Positions 54,069 to 62,197 of a stretch of DNA of 64,000 nt are shown piece after piece. The notes beneath the pieces are model-generated. The model had not been told where the DNA came from. It saw only the letters and a list, made by a program, of their open reading frames with translations, and searched no databases. Origin of the DNA: Salegentibacter sp. (GTDB lineage: Bacteria > Bacteroidota > Bacteroidia > Flavobacteriales > Flavobacteriaceae); assembly GCA_017795085.1 (NCBI GenBank), contig CP051246.1, positions 2,358,514-2,422,513 of the forward strand, read 5' to 3'. Position 1 is the first letter of the stretch. Every line of letters begins with the position of its first letter. The position numbers were made by a program, and so were the translations under genes.

Positions 54069-55044
54069 TTTCTTTATTATTGGTTTTAAAAACAGGTTTT
54101 AAAAATTTAGCCAGTTGCCTATCTTCAATTAAAAAGGCATCATGGCCGTGTATCGATTTTATTTCGTGAATGTTCACGTTTGGTTTTTGTAAAGAGAGGT
54201 TAACATAAGTATCCCAGTTTTCATCGGCCAAGAAAAACCAGTCTGAGTTTACCGTGATAATATGAACAGCTCCTTCAATTTTTTTTGCAGCTTCCAGGTA
54301 ATTTCCGCTTCCATTGCTAATATCGATCGTAGTTAGCAAATGGTTCATAAATTTATACGAAGCTAACTGAAAACGTTCTTCCAGCTTATCTCCATGATAT
54401 TGCAACCAGCCCTCAACTTTGTAACAAGGTGTTACTTCTTCTTTGGTACGATTAAACTTTTTACTCAAAGATTGCGGAGTTCGATAAAAGGTCATTGCGT
54501 GCATTCTGGCATCTTTTACCGGCGTTGCTGAATTATTCAAAATTTGCTCCTGAACTTTACAATTTGCCAGCACCCAGTCGGTAGCCTTGTAATCCGTAGC
54601 AATTGGGATAACATTTTCAGCCAAATCAGGTTTTAAAGCGGCAAGTTCCCAGGCCAAAGCCCCACCTATTGAACCGCCAATTACCGTGTGTAATTTACCA
54701 ATCCCCAATTCCTGAAGGGCCAAAGCCTGAATTTTCGCGACATCCCGAAGCGTAAACTCTTTAAAATTCTCAATGAGATGGTCCTTTTTTCCATTAAATC
54801 CATTTCCCGGGATATTAAAAGCCAGAACAGCAAAATTTTCAGTATCTATAGGCGCTTTGGGACCTACAATTTTAGACCACCACCCCAGCTTTCCCGTAAT
54901 TTGAGAATTCCCGGTTAATGCGTGATTTACCAAAACTACCGGCGCGTCATGCAGCTCCTGCCCAAATTGCTGAAAACTGATATAAATATCCTGAACGGTT
55001 CCCGCGGAATTATGAAATTTCTTTATGCAGATTTCCTGAAGCAT
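54031..55044 (-). CDS. metX: Homoserine O-acetyltransferase-like alpha/beta hydrolase
   Basis: 337 residues. VVLVNHALTGNSQITGK, oxyanion region, nucleophile elbow VIGGSIGGALAWELA with the Ser (GGSIGG where GGSMGG is usual), Asp in SDWFF and His in SIHGHDAFLIE near the C terminus. It activates homoserine with acetyl-CoA for MetY. Shorter than classical MetX of about 370 residues but complete. Confidence 0.92.
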   Translation of the reverse strand: MLQEICIKKFHNSAGTVQDIYISFQQFGQELHDAPVVLVNHALTGNSQITGKLGWWSKIVGPKAPIDTENFAVLAFNIPGNGFNGKKDHLIENFKEFTLRDVAKIQALALQELGIGKLHTVIGGSIGGALAWELAALKPDLAENVIPIATDYKATDWVLANCKVQEQILNNSATPVKDARMHAMTFYRTPQSLSKKFNRTKEEVTPCYKVEGWLQYHGDKLEERFQLASYKFMNHLLTTIDISNGSGNYLEAAKKIEGAVHIITVNSDWFFLADENWDTYVNLSLQKPNVNIHEIKSIHGHDAFLIEDRQLAKFLKPVFKTNNKENEKSESSLVRNW

Positions 55045-55065
55045 TTCTTTTTCTCTTTTTGATTC

Positions 55066-55118
55066 GAAAGGCTTAAGGGAAAAGGCTTAACCTGGTTGCT
55101 TCTCCCTTTTGGCCTTTC
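55066..55118 (-). promoter_or_regulatory. Nested hairpin between metY and metX
   Basis: GAAAGGC / GCCTTTC (7 bp) encloses AAGGGA / TCCCTT (6 bp) in the 87-nt metY-metX gap. No U-tract; it may be a processing or stability element. Confidence 0.5.
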
Positions 55119-55131
55119 AACCAACAATAAA

Positions 55132-56424
55132 TTATACTTTAGCGCTCGCTTTGATTTTTTTAAAAGCCTGTTTTAAATCAGATTTTAAATCTTCAATATC
55201 TTCCAGGCCAACCGAAAGCCTTATCAAATCTTTAGTCACTCCCGTGGAAGCCTGTTCTTTTTCGTTTAACTGTTGATGTGTAGTACTTGCAGGATGAATA
55301 ATCAATGATTTTGTATCGCCAATATTCGCCAACAGGGAGAAAATTTTGGTTTCATCAGCTACTACTTTAGCCGATTCAAAACCACCTTCTACTCCAAATG
55401 TCACTACCCCGCTTTGGCCTTTAGGTAAATATTCCTGTGCCAGTTTATAATATTTGCTACTTTCAAGCCCCGGGTAATTTACCCACTTCACTTCCGGCTG
55501 CTCTTCCAACCATTTAGCAATTTCAAGTGCATTTTGACTATGTTGCTTTATTCTAACTTCCAAAGTTTCCAGACCTTGCAAAATTTGAAAAGCGTTAAAC
55601 GGACTCAATGCAGCACCATGGTCCCGCAAACCTTCCACCCTTGCCTTTGCGATAAAAGCTGCGTTGCCAAGTGCCTCATGATATACAAGCCCATGATAAC
55701 CCGGCGAGGGCTCGGTAAATTCAGGGAATTTTCCATTGGCCCAATCAAATTTTCCGGCGTCTATAATCGCCCCCCCTAAAGCAGTTCCATTACCGTTAAT
55801 GTATTTGGTAAGCGATTCAATTACAATATCGGCGCCGTATTCAATAGGCTTCAATAAAGACGGAGTAGCCACTGTATTATCCACAATAAACGGCACTTTA
55901 AAAGCTTTAGCTTCCGCAGCAATCGCTTTTAAATCAACAACATCTAATTTTGGGTTACCCAGGGACTCCGTAAAGAAAATACGAGTATTATCTTTCGAAG
56001 CTTTGGTAAAATTTTTAGGGTTTTCAGGATTTACAAAAGTGGTTGTAATTCCCAATCTCGGTAAAGTAACATTCAGCAAATTATAGGTACCACCATACAA
56101 ACTACTGGAAGCCACAATATGATCGCCGGTTTTTAAAAGCGTAAGCAAAGTGGTGTTAAGTGCCGCAGTTCCTGAAGCTGTTACCACTGAAGCAATCCCT
56201 CCTTCAATAGCGGCAAGCCGCTGCTCTAAAATATCGTTGGTAGGATTGTTTAAACGGGTATATATAAAACCAGGTTCGGCCAGAGAAAATACATTGGCAG
56301 CATGATCGGAATTTTTAAAAACGTAAGAAGTTGATTGATATAAAGGCACAGCCCGTGTTCCTGCATTAGCGGTTACATCGTGGCCGGCGTGAAGTGCATT
56401 AGTTGAAAATTTTGAAGTACTCAT
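55132..56424 (-). CDS. metY: O-acetylhomoserine sulfhydrylase (MetY)
   Basis: 430 residues. Family PLP enzyme with YTRLNNPTNDILEQRLA, ASGTAALNTTLLTLL, PLP Lys in ESLTKYINGNGTALGG and LGNAAFIAKARVEGLRD; length and the insertion after the Lys are those of MetY. It condenses O-acetylhomoserine with sulfide to homocysteine. First gene of the metY-metX-hom-metZ-rrf2 run, behind two leader peptides and two terminators. Confidence 0.95.
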   Translation of the reverse strand: MSTSKFSTNALHAGHDVTANAGTRAVPLYQSTSYVFKNSDHAANVFSLAEPGFIYTRLNNPTNDILEQRLAAIEGGIASVVTASGTAALNTTLLTLLKTGDHIVASSSLYGGTYNLLNVTLPRLGITTTFVNPENPKNFTKASKDNTRIFFTESLGNPKLDVVDLKAIAAEAKAFKVPFIVDNTVATPSLLKPIEYGADIVIESLTKYINGNGTALGGAIIDAGKFDWANGKFPEFTEPSPGYHGLVYHEALGNAAFIAKARVEGLRDHGAALSPFNAFQILQGLETLEVRIKQHSQNALEIAKWLEEQPEVKWVNYPGLESSKYYKLAQEYLPKGQSGVVTFGVEGGFESAKVVADETKIFSLLANIGDTKSLIIHPASTTHQQLNEKEQASTGVTKDLIRLSVGLEDIEDLKSDLKQAFKKIKASAKV

Positions 56425-56473
56425 GATTGTATTTTTTAATAGTGTTGTTTGAATTAAGTTTTGAATAAAAAAA

Positions 56474-56504
56474 GTCCCCTGTTAGCAGCTATTACCTAGG
56501 GGAC
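56474..56504 (-). terminator. Attenuator terminator 2, immediately before metY
   Basis: Minus-strand stem GTCCCCT / AGGGGAC with a 17-nt loop, followed by T7. The loop segment GGTAATAGCT (56496-56487) can pair over 10 bp (one G-U) with AGCTATTGCC in the leader ORF (56558-56549), a candidate antiterminator. 50 nt before the metY start. Confidence 0.85.
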
Positions 56505-56534
56505 CATTTTACATTGAACTCTAATCAAACTAAG

Positions 56535-56633
56535 TTAAATCTGGTTTTGGCAATAGCTTTTCATGCTGCGCATCATCATATACATGGACATTCGCATCAT
56601 TTTATTTCCAGCTATAAACCAATTAATTCTCAT
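56535..56633 (-). CDS. Met-rich leader peptide 2 (proximal, metY operon)
   Basis: 32 codons plus stop from 56633, or 21 codons from the inner ATG at 56600. The core reads MMRMSMYMMMRSM followed by KSYCQNQI: eight Met in thirteen residues, with a triple Met at 56579-56571. The plus-strand reading of the same DNA as a His-rich ORF is an artefact of ATG/CAT complementarity. The leader ends 30 nt before the terminator, and its SYC codons form one strand of the antiterminator. A ribosome stalled on the Met codons would leave that strand free. Confidence 0.82.
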   Translation of the reverse strand: MRINWFIAGNKMMRMSMYMMMRSMKSYCQNQI

Positions 56634-56744
56634 TTTCGTTCTTTTTATTTAATATTTTTAAGATTATTCTCTAAATTTTTTGATATTACCATTTTTATTA
56701 AAATAAATTCAATAAGCTATGGAAGTGAGCGGTTTTCGCACAAA

Positions 56745-56773
56745 AAAAGCCGCTGCGGTTGGCAGCGGCTTTT
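56745..56773 (-). terminator. Attenuator terminator 1, between the two Met leaders
   Basis: 12-bp perfect GC-rich stem AAAAGCCGCTGC / GCAGCGGCTTTT, 5-nt loop, T7. GGCAGCG inside leader 1 (56813-56807) is complementary to CGCTGCC of the terminator 5' arm, giving an antiterminator of 7 bp. Confidence 0.9.
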
Positions 56774-56791
56774 GTTTTTATCTTCTTAGGT

Positions 56792-56866
56792 TTAAACAAT
56801 AGATCGCGCTGCCGGGGATTTCCCCATCATCATACGCATCATCATATTGTTAATTCCTAAATACAT
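56792..56866 (-). CDS. Met-rich leader peptide 1 (distal, metY operon)
   Basis: 24 codons plus TAA. Reads MYLGINNMMMRMMM then GKSPAARSIV: a run MMMRMMM (56845-56825) followed by a segment whose RNA can form GGGG-aaat-CCCC and carries the antiterminator GGCAGCG. It starts about 14 nt after the predicted transcription start, the normal distance for a leader ORF. The 158 nt between its terminator and leader 2 show no promoter, so the RNA should pass two Met checkpoints in series. Confidence 0.82.
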   Translation of the reverse strand: MYLGINNMMMRMMMGKSPAARSIV

Positions 56867-56886
56867 TTCTTTATTGTTGTTGGCTG

Positions 56887-56919
56887 CAAATATAAGCTGT
56901 TAAGTTTCTAAATTCCAAA
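56887..56919 (-). promoter_or_regulatory. Promoter of the metY operon and its leaders
   Basis: TTTG (56919-56916), 21 nt, TATATTTG (56894-56887): a full match to the Bacteroidota consensus on the minus strand, predicted start near 56880. Confidence 0.7.
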
Positions 56920-57065
56920 CCCCTGCCTCACTTTTATTAAATTTTAATTTTTTCAGCATAAAAATAATTAATTTTAAAAATATTCATATTTATTTACTTT
57001 TTCATTAAAAATGATTGAATTTATCTACTTAAATTCACTTTTAAAAATCTTAGTGAATTCCCACG

Positions 57066-57094
57066 TTTATTTATATGATATTTTTATACATTTG
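57066..57094 (+). promoter_or_regulatory. Promoter of metK
   Basis: TTTA (57066), 17 nt, TACATTTG (57087-57094), an exact -7 box; start near 57101, just before the riboswitch. Confidence 0.55.
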
Positions 57095-57109
57095 TAACCG
57101 AATAATTTC

Positions 57110-57172
57110 AGGGACGGATTTGACTGATTGCAACCCTTTACACGAATCGTGTATTAAAAATGCTAAAGCAGT
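57110..57172 (+). promoter_or_regulatory. SAM-II-type (long-loop) riboswitch of metK
   Basis: The core GATTTGACTG-ATTGCA matches the SAM-II core (GATTTAACCGTATTGCA). P1 can be AGGG (57110-57113) with CCCT (57134-57137); the pseudoknot P2 is ACTG+TTGCA (57123-57132) with TGC-T-AA ... CAGT (57161-57172), keeping the bulged U of the GCUAA motif. An extra hairpin TACACG-AAT-CGTGTA (57140-57154) sits in L3, as in the SAM-II long-loops variant. GGACGGATT (57112-57120) is fully complementary to AATCCGTCC (57206-57214), a helix that excludes the aptamer and may be the switch. Confidence 0.75.
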
Positions 57173-57230
57173 GGTATTATTTCCCCTTAGCTTTTGCCTT
57201 CAAAAAATCCGTCCATATAAAATAATTTAT

Positions 57231-58481
57231 ATGGCTTATTTATTTACATCAGAAAGTGTTTCTGAAGGACACCCAGATAAAATTGCTGACCAAATCAGTG
57301 ATACTTTACTTGATAATTTTCTCGCTTTTGATGAAAAATCAAAAGTTGCCTGTGAAACTTTGGTAACTACCGGACAGGTAGTCCTTGCCGGCGAGGTACG
57401 TAGCGACACCTATTTGGATGTTCAGAATATTGCCCGCGATGTAATTAATGAAATTGGATACACAAAAGGAGCTTATAAATTCAGTGGAGATTCCTGCGGG
57501 GTGATTTCACTTATTCACGAACAATCCCAGGACATTTACCAGGGTGTTGACCGTGGTGAAGAACAGGGGGCCGGAGACCAGGGAATGATGTTTGGTTATG
57601 CTACCAATGAGACCGAAAACTATATGCCCCTGGCGTTAGATATTTCTCATAAAATCCTGATTGAACTGGCTAAAATTCGTCGAGAAGACAAAGAAATGAC
57701 GTATCTACGACCCGATTCCAAAAGCCAGGTTACAATTGAATACAGCGATGAAAACGTGCCGCAAAAAATCGTGGCCATCGTGGTTTCTACCCAGCACGAC
57801 GAATTTGATGAAGATGATGAAAAAATGCTACAGCAAATTCGGAAAGATATTATGGAAATATTGATTCCCCGGGTTCAAAAACAATTACCGGAATATGTTC
57901 AAAGGTTATTTAACGATGATATTACCTTTCATATTAACCCTACCGGTAAATTTGTAATTGGCGGGCCTCATGGTGATGCCGGACTTACCGGAAGAAAGAT
58001 TATCGTAGACACATATGGAGGAAAAGGTGCCCATGGCGGCGGGGCTTTTTCAGGAAAAGATCCTAGTAAAGTTGATCGATCGGCAGCTTATGCTTCGCGC
58101 CATATCGCTAAAAACTTGGTAGCAGCCGGGGTAGCCGACGAGGTCTTAATTCAGGTTTCTTATGCAATCGGGGTGGTGGAACCCACTTCAATTTCCGTAG
58201 AAACTTATGGAAGCGCTAAAGTTGATTTAAAAGATGGTGAAATCGCTAAAAAAATAGCTGAAATTTTTGATATGCGTCCTGCGGCCATCGAAGAACGCTT
58301 AAAACTTCGGAATCCGATTTACAGGGAAACAGCAGCCTACGGCCATATGGGGAAAGAATCAAAAACTATCACCAAAGTATTTGAAAGCCCTTATAACGGT
58401 AAAATCACCCGGGAAGTTGAGCTCTTTACTTGGGAAAAATTGGATTATATTGATAAAGTAAAAAAAGCTTTCAAATTGTAG
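57231..58481 (+). CDS. metK: S-adenosylmethionine synthetase
   Basis: Start at 57231 gives [21 protein letters not shown], the family N terminus; an upstream in-frame ATG at 57075 lies before the riboswitch and promoter and must be wrong. 416 residues. ATP site [20 protein letters not shown], and the P-loop-like [22 protein letters not shown]. Converts Met and ATP to SAM, the ligand of both riboswitches in this window. Monocistronic, with terminators on the 3' side. Confidence 0.98.
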   Translation: MAYLFTSESVSEGHPDKIADQISDTLLDNFLAFDEKSKVACETLVTTGQVVLAGEVRSDTYLDVQNIARDVINEIGYTKGAYKFSGDSCGVISLIHEQSQDIYQGVDRGEEQGAGDQGMMFGYATNETENYMPLALDISHKILIELAKIRREDKEMTYLRPDSKSQVTIEYSDENVPQKIVAIVVSTQHDEFDEDDEKMLQQIRKDIMEILIPRVQKQLPEYVQRLFNDDITFHINPTGKFVIGGPHGDAGLTGRKIIVDTYGGKGAHGGGAFSGKDPSKVDRSAAYASRHIAKNLVAAGVADEVLIQVSYAIGVVEPTSISVETYGSAKVDLKDGEIAKKIAEIFDMRPAAIEERLKLRNPIYRETAAYGHMGKESKTITKVFESPYNGKITREVELFTWEKLDYIDKVKKAFKL

Positions 58482-58491
58482 AAAGCTTTTT
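58462..58491 (+). terminator. Terminator overlapping the metK stop codon
   Basis: AAAAAGCTTTC / GAAAGCTTTTT, 11-bp stem with 8-nt loop; the stop TAG lies at the loop edge. Only a short T-tract. Confidence 0.6.
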
Positions 58492-58653
58492 AGCTATGCA
58501 ACAGTTTTAAAAAACACCTGATAGAAAGCAACATACTTTATATAAAAGCCCCCTAAACTCATCTGTGAAAACATCGCAAGGCATTTTCCCTACTAGTTTT
58601 TGGATTCTTTCTCGCCTGTGACAAGACTACAGGGCGTAATATTTAGTAAAATT

Positions 58654-58688
58654 AAAAAAACCGAAGCCAATCTAGCTTCGGTTTTTTT
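58654..58688. terminator. Bidirectional terminator between metK and lpdA
   Basis: A7-CCGAAGC / GCTTCGG-T7 with a 7-nt loop: works for lpdA on the minus strand and metK on the plus strand. Confidence 0.92.
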
Positions 58689-58708
58689 AAAAATTATAAT
58701 CGATCAAA

Positions 58709-60115
58709 TTATACGTGTAAAGGCCTGTTATCAGTAGCCGCTAACGCAGCTTCTTTAACAGCTTCAGCATAAGTTGGATGAGCGTGACTCATTCTTGAAA
58801 TATCTTCAGCCGAAGCACGGAATTCCATTGCAGTAACCGCTTCAGCAATAAGATCGGCGGTTCTAGCACCAATCATATGCACCCCTAAAACCTCATCGGT
58901 TTTTTCATCGGCAAGAATTTTTACCATTCCATCTATATCGCCACTGGCACGGGAGCGCCCAAGGGCACGCATCGGAAATTTTCCGGATTTATATTTTATT
59001 CCTTCTTCTTTTAATTCTTCTTCAGTTTTCCCTACTGCAGCAACTTCGGGCCAAGTATAAACTACTCCAGGAATTAAATTATAATCAATATGTGGTTTTT
59101 CTCCGACAATGGTTTCAGCTACAAACGCCCCTTCTTCTTCGGCTTTATGAGCCAACATCGCTCCTTTTACCACATCGCCAATCGCATAAATATTATCTAC
59201 ATTGGTTTGCAGGTGCTCGTTTACTTCAATACGCCCTTTATCGTCAATTTTTACTCCGGCAGCATTAGCATTCAAACCATCTGTATAAGGCCTTCTCCCG
59301 ACTGAAACCAGGCAATAATCTCCTTTTATTTCAATTTCCTTATCTTTTTTATCATCGGCCTTAATGATGATTTCGTCACCTTTGCGCTCTACCGATTTCA
59401 CTTTGGTAGATGTATGAAATTTCACCCCCTGCTTTTTCAAAACTTTCTGAAGTTCTTTGGAAAGCGCACTATCCATAGTTGGAATAATTCGGTCTAAAAA
59501 TTCTACTACGGTTACCTCAGCCCCCAAACGACGATATACCTGACCGAGTTCCAAACCAATAACCCCACCACCGATAACAATCATATGTTTTGGAATCTCT
59601 TTTAGCTTTAAGGCTTCGGTAGAAGTAATTACTCTTTCTTTATCAAGCTCGATAAACGGAAGGTTTGACGGTTTTGAGCCTGTAGCGATAATGGTTTTTT
59701 TCGCTTCAATGGTTTCAGTTTTACCGTCATTTTTTTCAATATTGATGTGCGTTTTATCTTTGAATGAACCTACGCCTTCAAAAACATCAATTTTATTTTT
59801 ATCCATCAGGAATTTCACACCGTCACAGGTTTGGCTCACTACAGAAGCTTTTCGTTCCATCATTTTTTCAAGGTTTACTTTAACCTCGCCAGGAAGTTCA
59901 ATTCCGTGTTCTTCAAAATGCTTAACTGCGTCGTGATAATGATGCGAAGAATCAAGCAAAGCTTTACTAGGAATACAGCCTACATTTAAGCAGGTTCCAC
60001 CAAGGGTAGAATATTTTTCTATGATTGCAGTTTTCATTCCCAATTGTGCGCAGCGTATGGCCGCCACGTAACCGCCGGGGCCTGAACCTATAACTGCAAC
60101 ATCATATGTACTCAT
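58709..60115 (-). CDS. lpdA: Dihydrolipoyl dehydrogenase (E3)
   Basis: 468 residues. FAD motif AVIGSGPGGYVAAIRCAQLG, redox disulfide GGTCLNVGCIPSKALL, NAD motif VIGGGVIGLELGQVYRRLG and the C-terminal His-Glu pair SHAHPTYAEAVKEA. E3 of the 2-oxoacid dehydrogenase and glycine cleavage complexes; no E1/E2 genes are adjacent. Confidence 0.97.
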   Translation of the reverse strand: MSTYDVAVIGSGPGGYVAAIRCAQLGMKTAIIEKYSTLGGTCLNVGCIPSKALLDSSHHYHDAVKHFEEHGIELPGEVKVNLEKMMERKASVVSQTCDGVKFLMDKNKIDVFEGVGSFKDKTHINIEKNDGKTETIEAKKTIIATGSKPSNLPFIELDKERVITSTEALKLKEIPKHMIVIGGGVIGLELGQVYRRLGAEVTVVEFLDRIIPTMDSALSKELQKVLKKQGVKFHTSTKVKSVERKGDEIIIKADDKKDKEIEIKGDYCLVSVGRRPYTDGLNANAAGVKIDDKGRIEVNEHLQTNVDNIYAIGDVVKGAMLAHKAEEEGAFVAETIVGEKPHIDYNLIPGVVYTWPEVAAVGKTEEELKEEGIKYKSGKFPMRALGRSRASGDIDGMVKILADEKTDEVLGVHMIGARTADLIAEAVTAMEFRASAEDISRMSHAHPTYAEAVKEAALAATDNRPLHV

Positions 60116-60212
60116 AATTTTATGGTTTTGTGTTGATTTTTAATAAAATTAAACACAAAAGTACAACTATTCGTGGCAATGACCAATGCCCTGAAAGGGG
60201 TATTGCTAAAAT

Positions 60213-60677
60213 TTAAGATGTTAATTGAATGGCAGTGGTGTTTTTTATTTTTGTAATAACAAAGGTACTTTGGGTATTTCCAATATGCTCTAAGCGTGTA
60301 AGTTTAGCGACCATAAATTCTCGATAAGCTTCCATATCCTTTACCAAAACTTTTAAAATATAGTCGTATTCTCCACTTACATGGTAACACTCTAACACCT
60401 CGGGAAGTTTGCCAACCTGATTTTCAAACCGACTTAAAAATTCTTTAGTATGCCGGCTTAACCTAATTTGACATAGCACCATAAATCCACGATCTACCTT
60501 CCCTGGTGCAACCAAAGCCACATACCCTGATATTATTTTTTCGCGTTCCATTTTTTTGACACGCTCATAAATGGCTGTTACTGAAAGACCGAGTTTTATT
60601 GAAATCTCTTTATGGGTAATTTTACTGTCTTGCTGAAGATTTTCTAAAATCTTTAAATCGGTTTGATCAAGTTTCAT
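60213..60677 (-). CDS. Lrp/AsnC-family transcriptional regulator
   Basis: 154 residues: N-terminal helix-turn-helix (LKILENLQQDSKITHKEISIKLGLSVTAIYERVKKME) and C-terminal RAM effector domain (about 70-150, GEYDYILKVLVKDM). Divergent from a methionine gamma-lyase-like gene across 159 bp, the same arrangement as MdeR and MdeA in Pseudomonas, so control of that gene by Met or a 2-oxoacid is a reasonable guess. Confidence 0.93.
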   Translation of the reverse strand: MKLDQTDLKILENLQQDSKITHKEISIKLGLSVTAIYERVKKMEREKIISGYVALVAPGKVDRGFMVLCQIRLSRHTKEFLSRFENQVGKLPEVLECYHVSGEYDYILKVLVKDMEAYREFMVAKLTRLEHIGNTQSTFVITKIKNTTAIQLTS

Positions 60678-60720
60678 CGCCTGACAATTTTTCTATATTG
60701 AAGCTTTATTTTATTCAAAA

Positions 60721-60737
60721 ATAGTTTTAAAAACTAT
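60721..60737. promoter_or_regulatory. Candidate Lrp-family operator
   Basis: Perfect 8-bp inverted repeat ATAGTTTT-A-AAAACTAT in the divergent Lrp/lyase intergenic region, 44 bp from the regulator start. Confidence 0.4.
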
Positions 60738-60836
60738 CAATACCATAAATCACTGAATTATTTTCTAAATAAATTTAAAGATATTGACTTTTATTCTGAT
60801 TTCAGTTTAATTTGAAAATCACAAAAAGTTAAAGTT

Positions 60837-62051
60837 ATGAAATACAAACCCGCAGATAACATTCAGGATTTACAATACTTCGGAGAATTTGGAGGCGTAA
60901 ATCCTTCTATTTCAGACTCCTCAACCTACACTTTTCTCTCAGCAAAAACCATGTTTGACACTTTTGAAGGCAATGCAGAAGGCTGCTACTTATATTCCCG
61001 GCATTCTTCTCCTTCAAATTTATATTTAGGCAAAGCACTGGCGGCCATGGAAGGCACTGAAACCGCCAATGTTACTGCAAGCGGCATGGGGGCCATCACT
61101 TCCAGCCTCCTTCAGCTTTGTGAAGCCGGAGACCATATTGTAACTAGTCGTACTATTTACGGCGGGACTTATGCTTTTCTGAAAAATTTCGCCCCCAAAT
61201 TTCAACTTTATACTTCTTTTATAGATATCACCAATTTAGAAGCTGTTGAAGCCGCTATTACTACTAAAACCAAAGTCCTTTATTGTGAATCGGTTAGCAA
61301 TCCGCTTTTGGAAGTAGCCGATTTAGAAGCCCTGGCTAAAATTGCTAAAAAACATCAACTAACTTTTGTAGTAGACAATACTTTTTCGCCGCTTTCTATT
61401 AGTCCGGCAAAACTAGGTGCCGATATTGTAATCCACAGCCTTACAAAATTCATTAACGGCAGTAGCGATACTGTCGGCGGAGTAGTTTGCGGAAACCAGG
61501 AGTTTATTAACGCTACCCGAAGTGTAAATGATGGCGCCGCTATGCTGTTGGGCCCAACAATGGATAGTTTTCGTGCAGCTTCTATCTTAAAAAACCTGCG
61601 TACACTACACATTAGGATGAAACAACACAGCCATAATGCGATATATTTAGCTAAAAAATTTCAGCAAGATGGTTTACGTACCGTATATCCCGGATTAGAA
61701 AACCATCCCGGCCACGAAACCTTTAAAAAACTAATGAATGAAAGGTATGGTTATGGCGGATTGCTGACTATAGATGTAGGCAGCCTTGAAAAGGCTAATG
61801 AATTGATGGAAATGATGCAAGAACGAAACCTGGGATATTTGGCAGTAAGTTTAGGTTTTTACAAAACATTATTTAGCGCTCCCGGAAGTTCTACTTCTTC
61901 TGAAATTCCGATAGAAGAACAAGAAGAAATGGGGCTTAGTGACGGTCTAATACGCTTCAGTATAGGATTGGACAATGATATTGAACGTACCTACCAAATG
62001 ATGAAAAACTGTATGTTGGAGGTTGGAATTCTAAAAGAGGAAATGGTGTAA
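60837..62051 (+). CDS. Trans-sulfuration PLP enzyme, methionine gamma-lyase-like
   Basis: 404 residues. YSRHSSPSNLYLGKALAAMEGTE, VTASGMGAITSSLLQL, PLP Lys in IHSLTKFINGSSDTVGG, and a C terminus SAPGSSTSSEIPIEEQEEMGLSDGLIRFSIGLD. This subgroup is annotated as cystathionine gamma-synthase family or methionine gamma-lyase; the divergent Lrp gene favours a catabolic lyase. It is not part of the biosynthetic operon. Exact reaction uncertain. Confidence 0.85.
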   Translation: MKYKPADNIQDLQYFGEFGGVNPSISDSSTYTFLSAKTMFDTFEGNAEGCYLYSRHSSPSNLYLGKALAAMEGTETANVTASGMGAITSSLLQLCEAGDHIVTSRTIYGGTYAFLKNFAPKFQLYTSFIDITNLEAVEAAITTKTKVLYCESVSNPLLEVADLEALAKIAKKHQLTFVVDNTFSPLSISPAKLGADIVIHSLTKFINGSSDTVGGVVCGNQEFINATRSVNDGAAMLLGPTMDSFRAASILKNLRTLHIRMKQHSHNAIYLAKKFQQDGLRTVYPGLENHPGHETFKKLMNERYGYGGLLTIDVGSLEKANELMEMMQERNLGYLAVSLGFYKTLFSAPGSSTSSEIPIEEQEEMGLSDGLIRFSIGLDNDIERTYQMMKNCMLEVGILKEEMV

Positions 62052-62053
62052 TA

Positions 62054-62103
62054 CCGTAAAAATTAGATATTGCAATCCTGCTTCGGGATTGCACACTTTA
62101 CGG
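62054..62103. repeat. Nested inverted repeat after the lyase gene
   Basis: CCGTAAA/TTTACGG encloses TGCAATCC/GGATTGCA with a 7-nt loop. No T-tract on either side; could be a degraded element or 3'-end structure. Confidence 0.5.
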
Positions 62104-62197
62104 AAATCTCGGGCAGATTAAATAAATGGAATTTATTTAAAAAGCTGTGTAAAATATAGATTTATGATTCCTATATTTAAATTTCAAAATCCCATTT

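Noticed and set aside
56514..56789. His-rich 91-residue plus-strand ORF before metY
   Set aside because: The His codons (CAT/CAC) are the complement of the ATG codons of the Met leader on the other strand.
57075..57230. N-terminal extension of metK (52 residues)
   Set aside because: It covers the promoter -7 box and the riboswitch, and has no similarity to MetK; the family start is at 57231.
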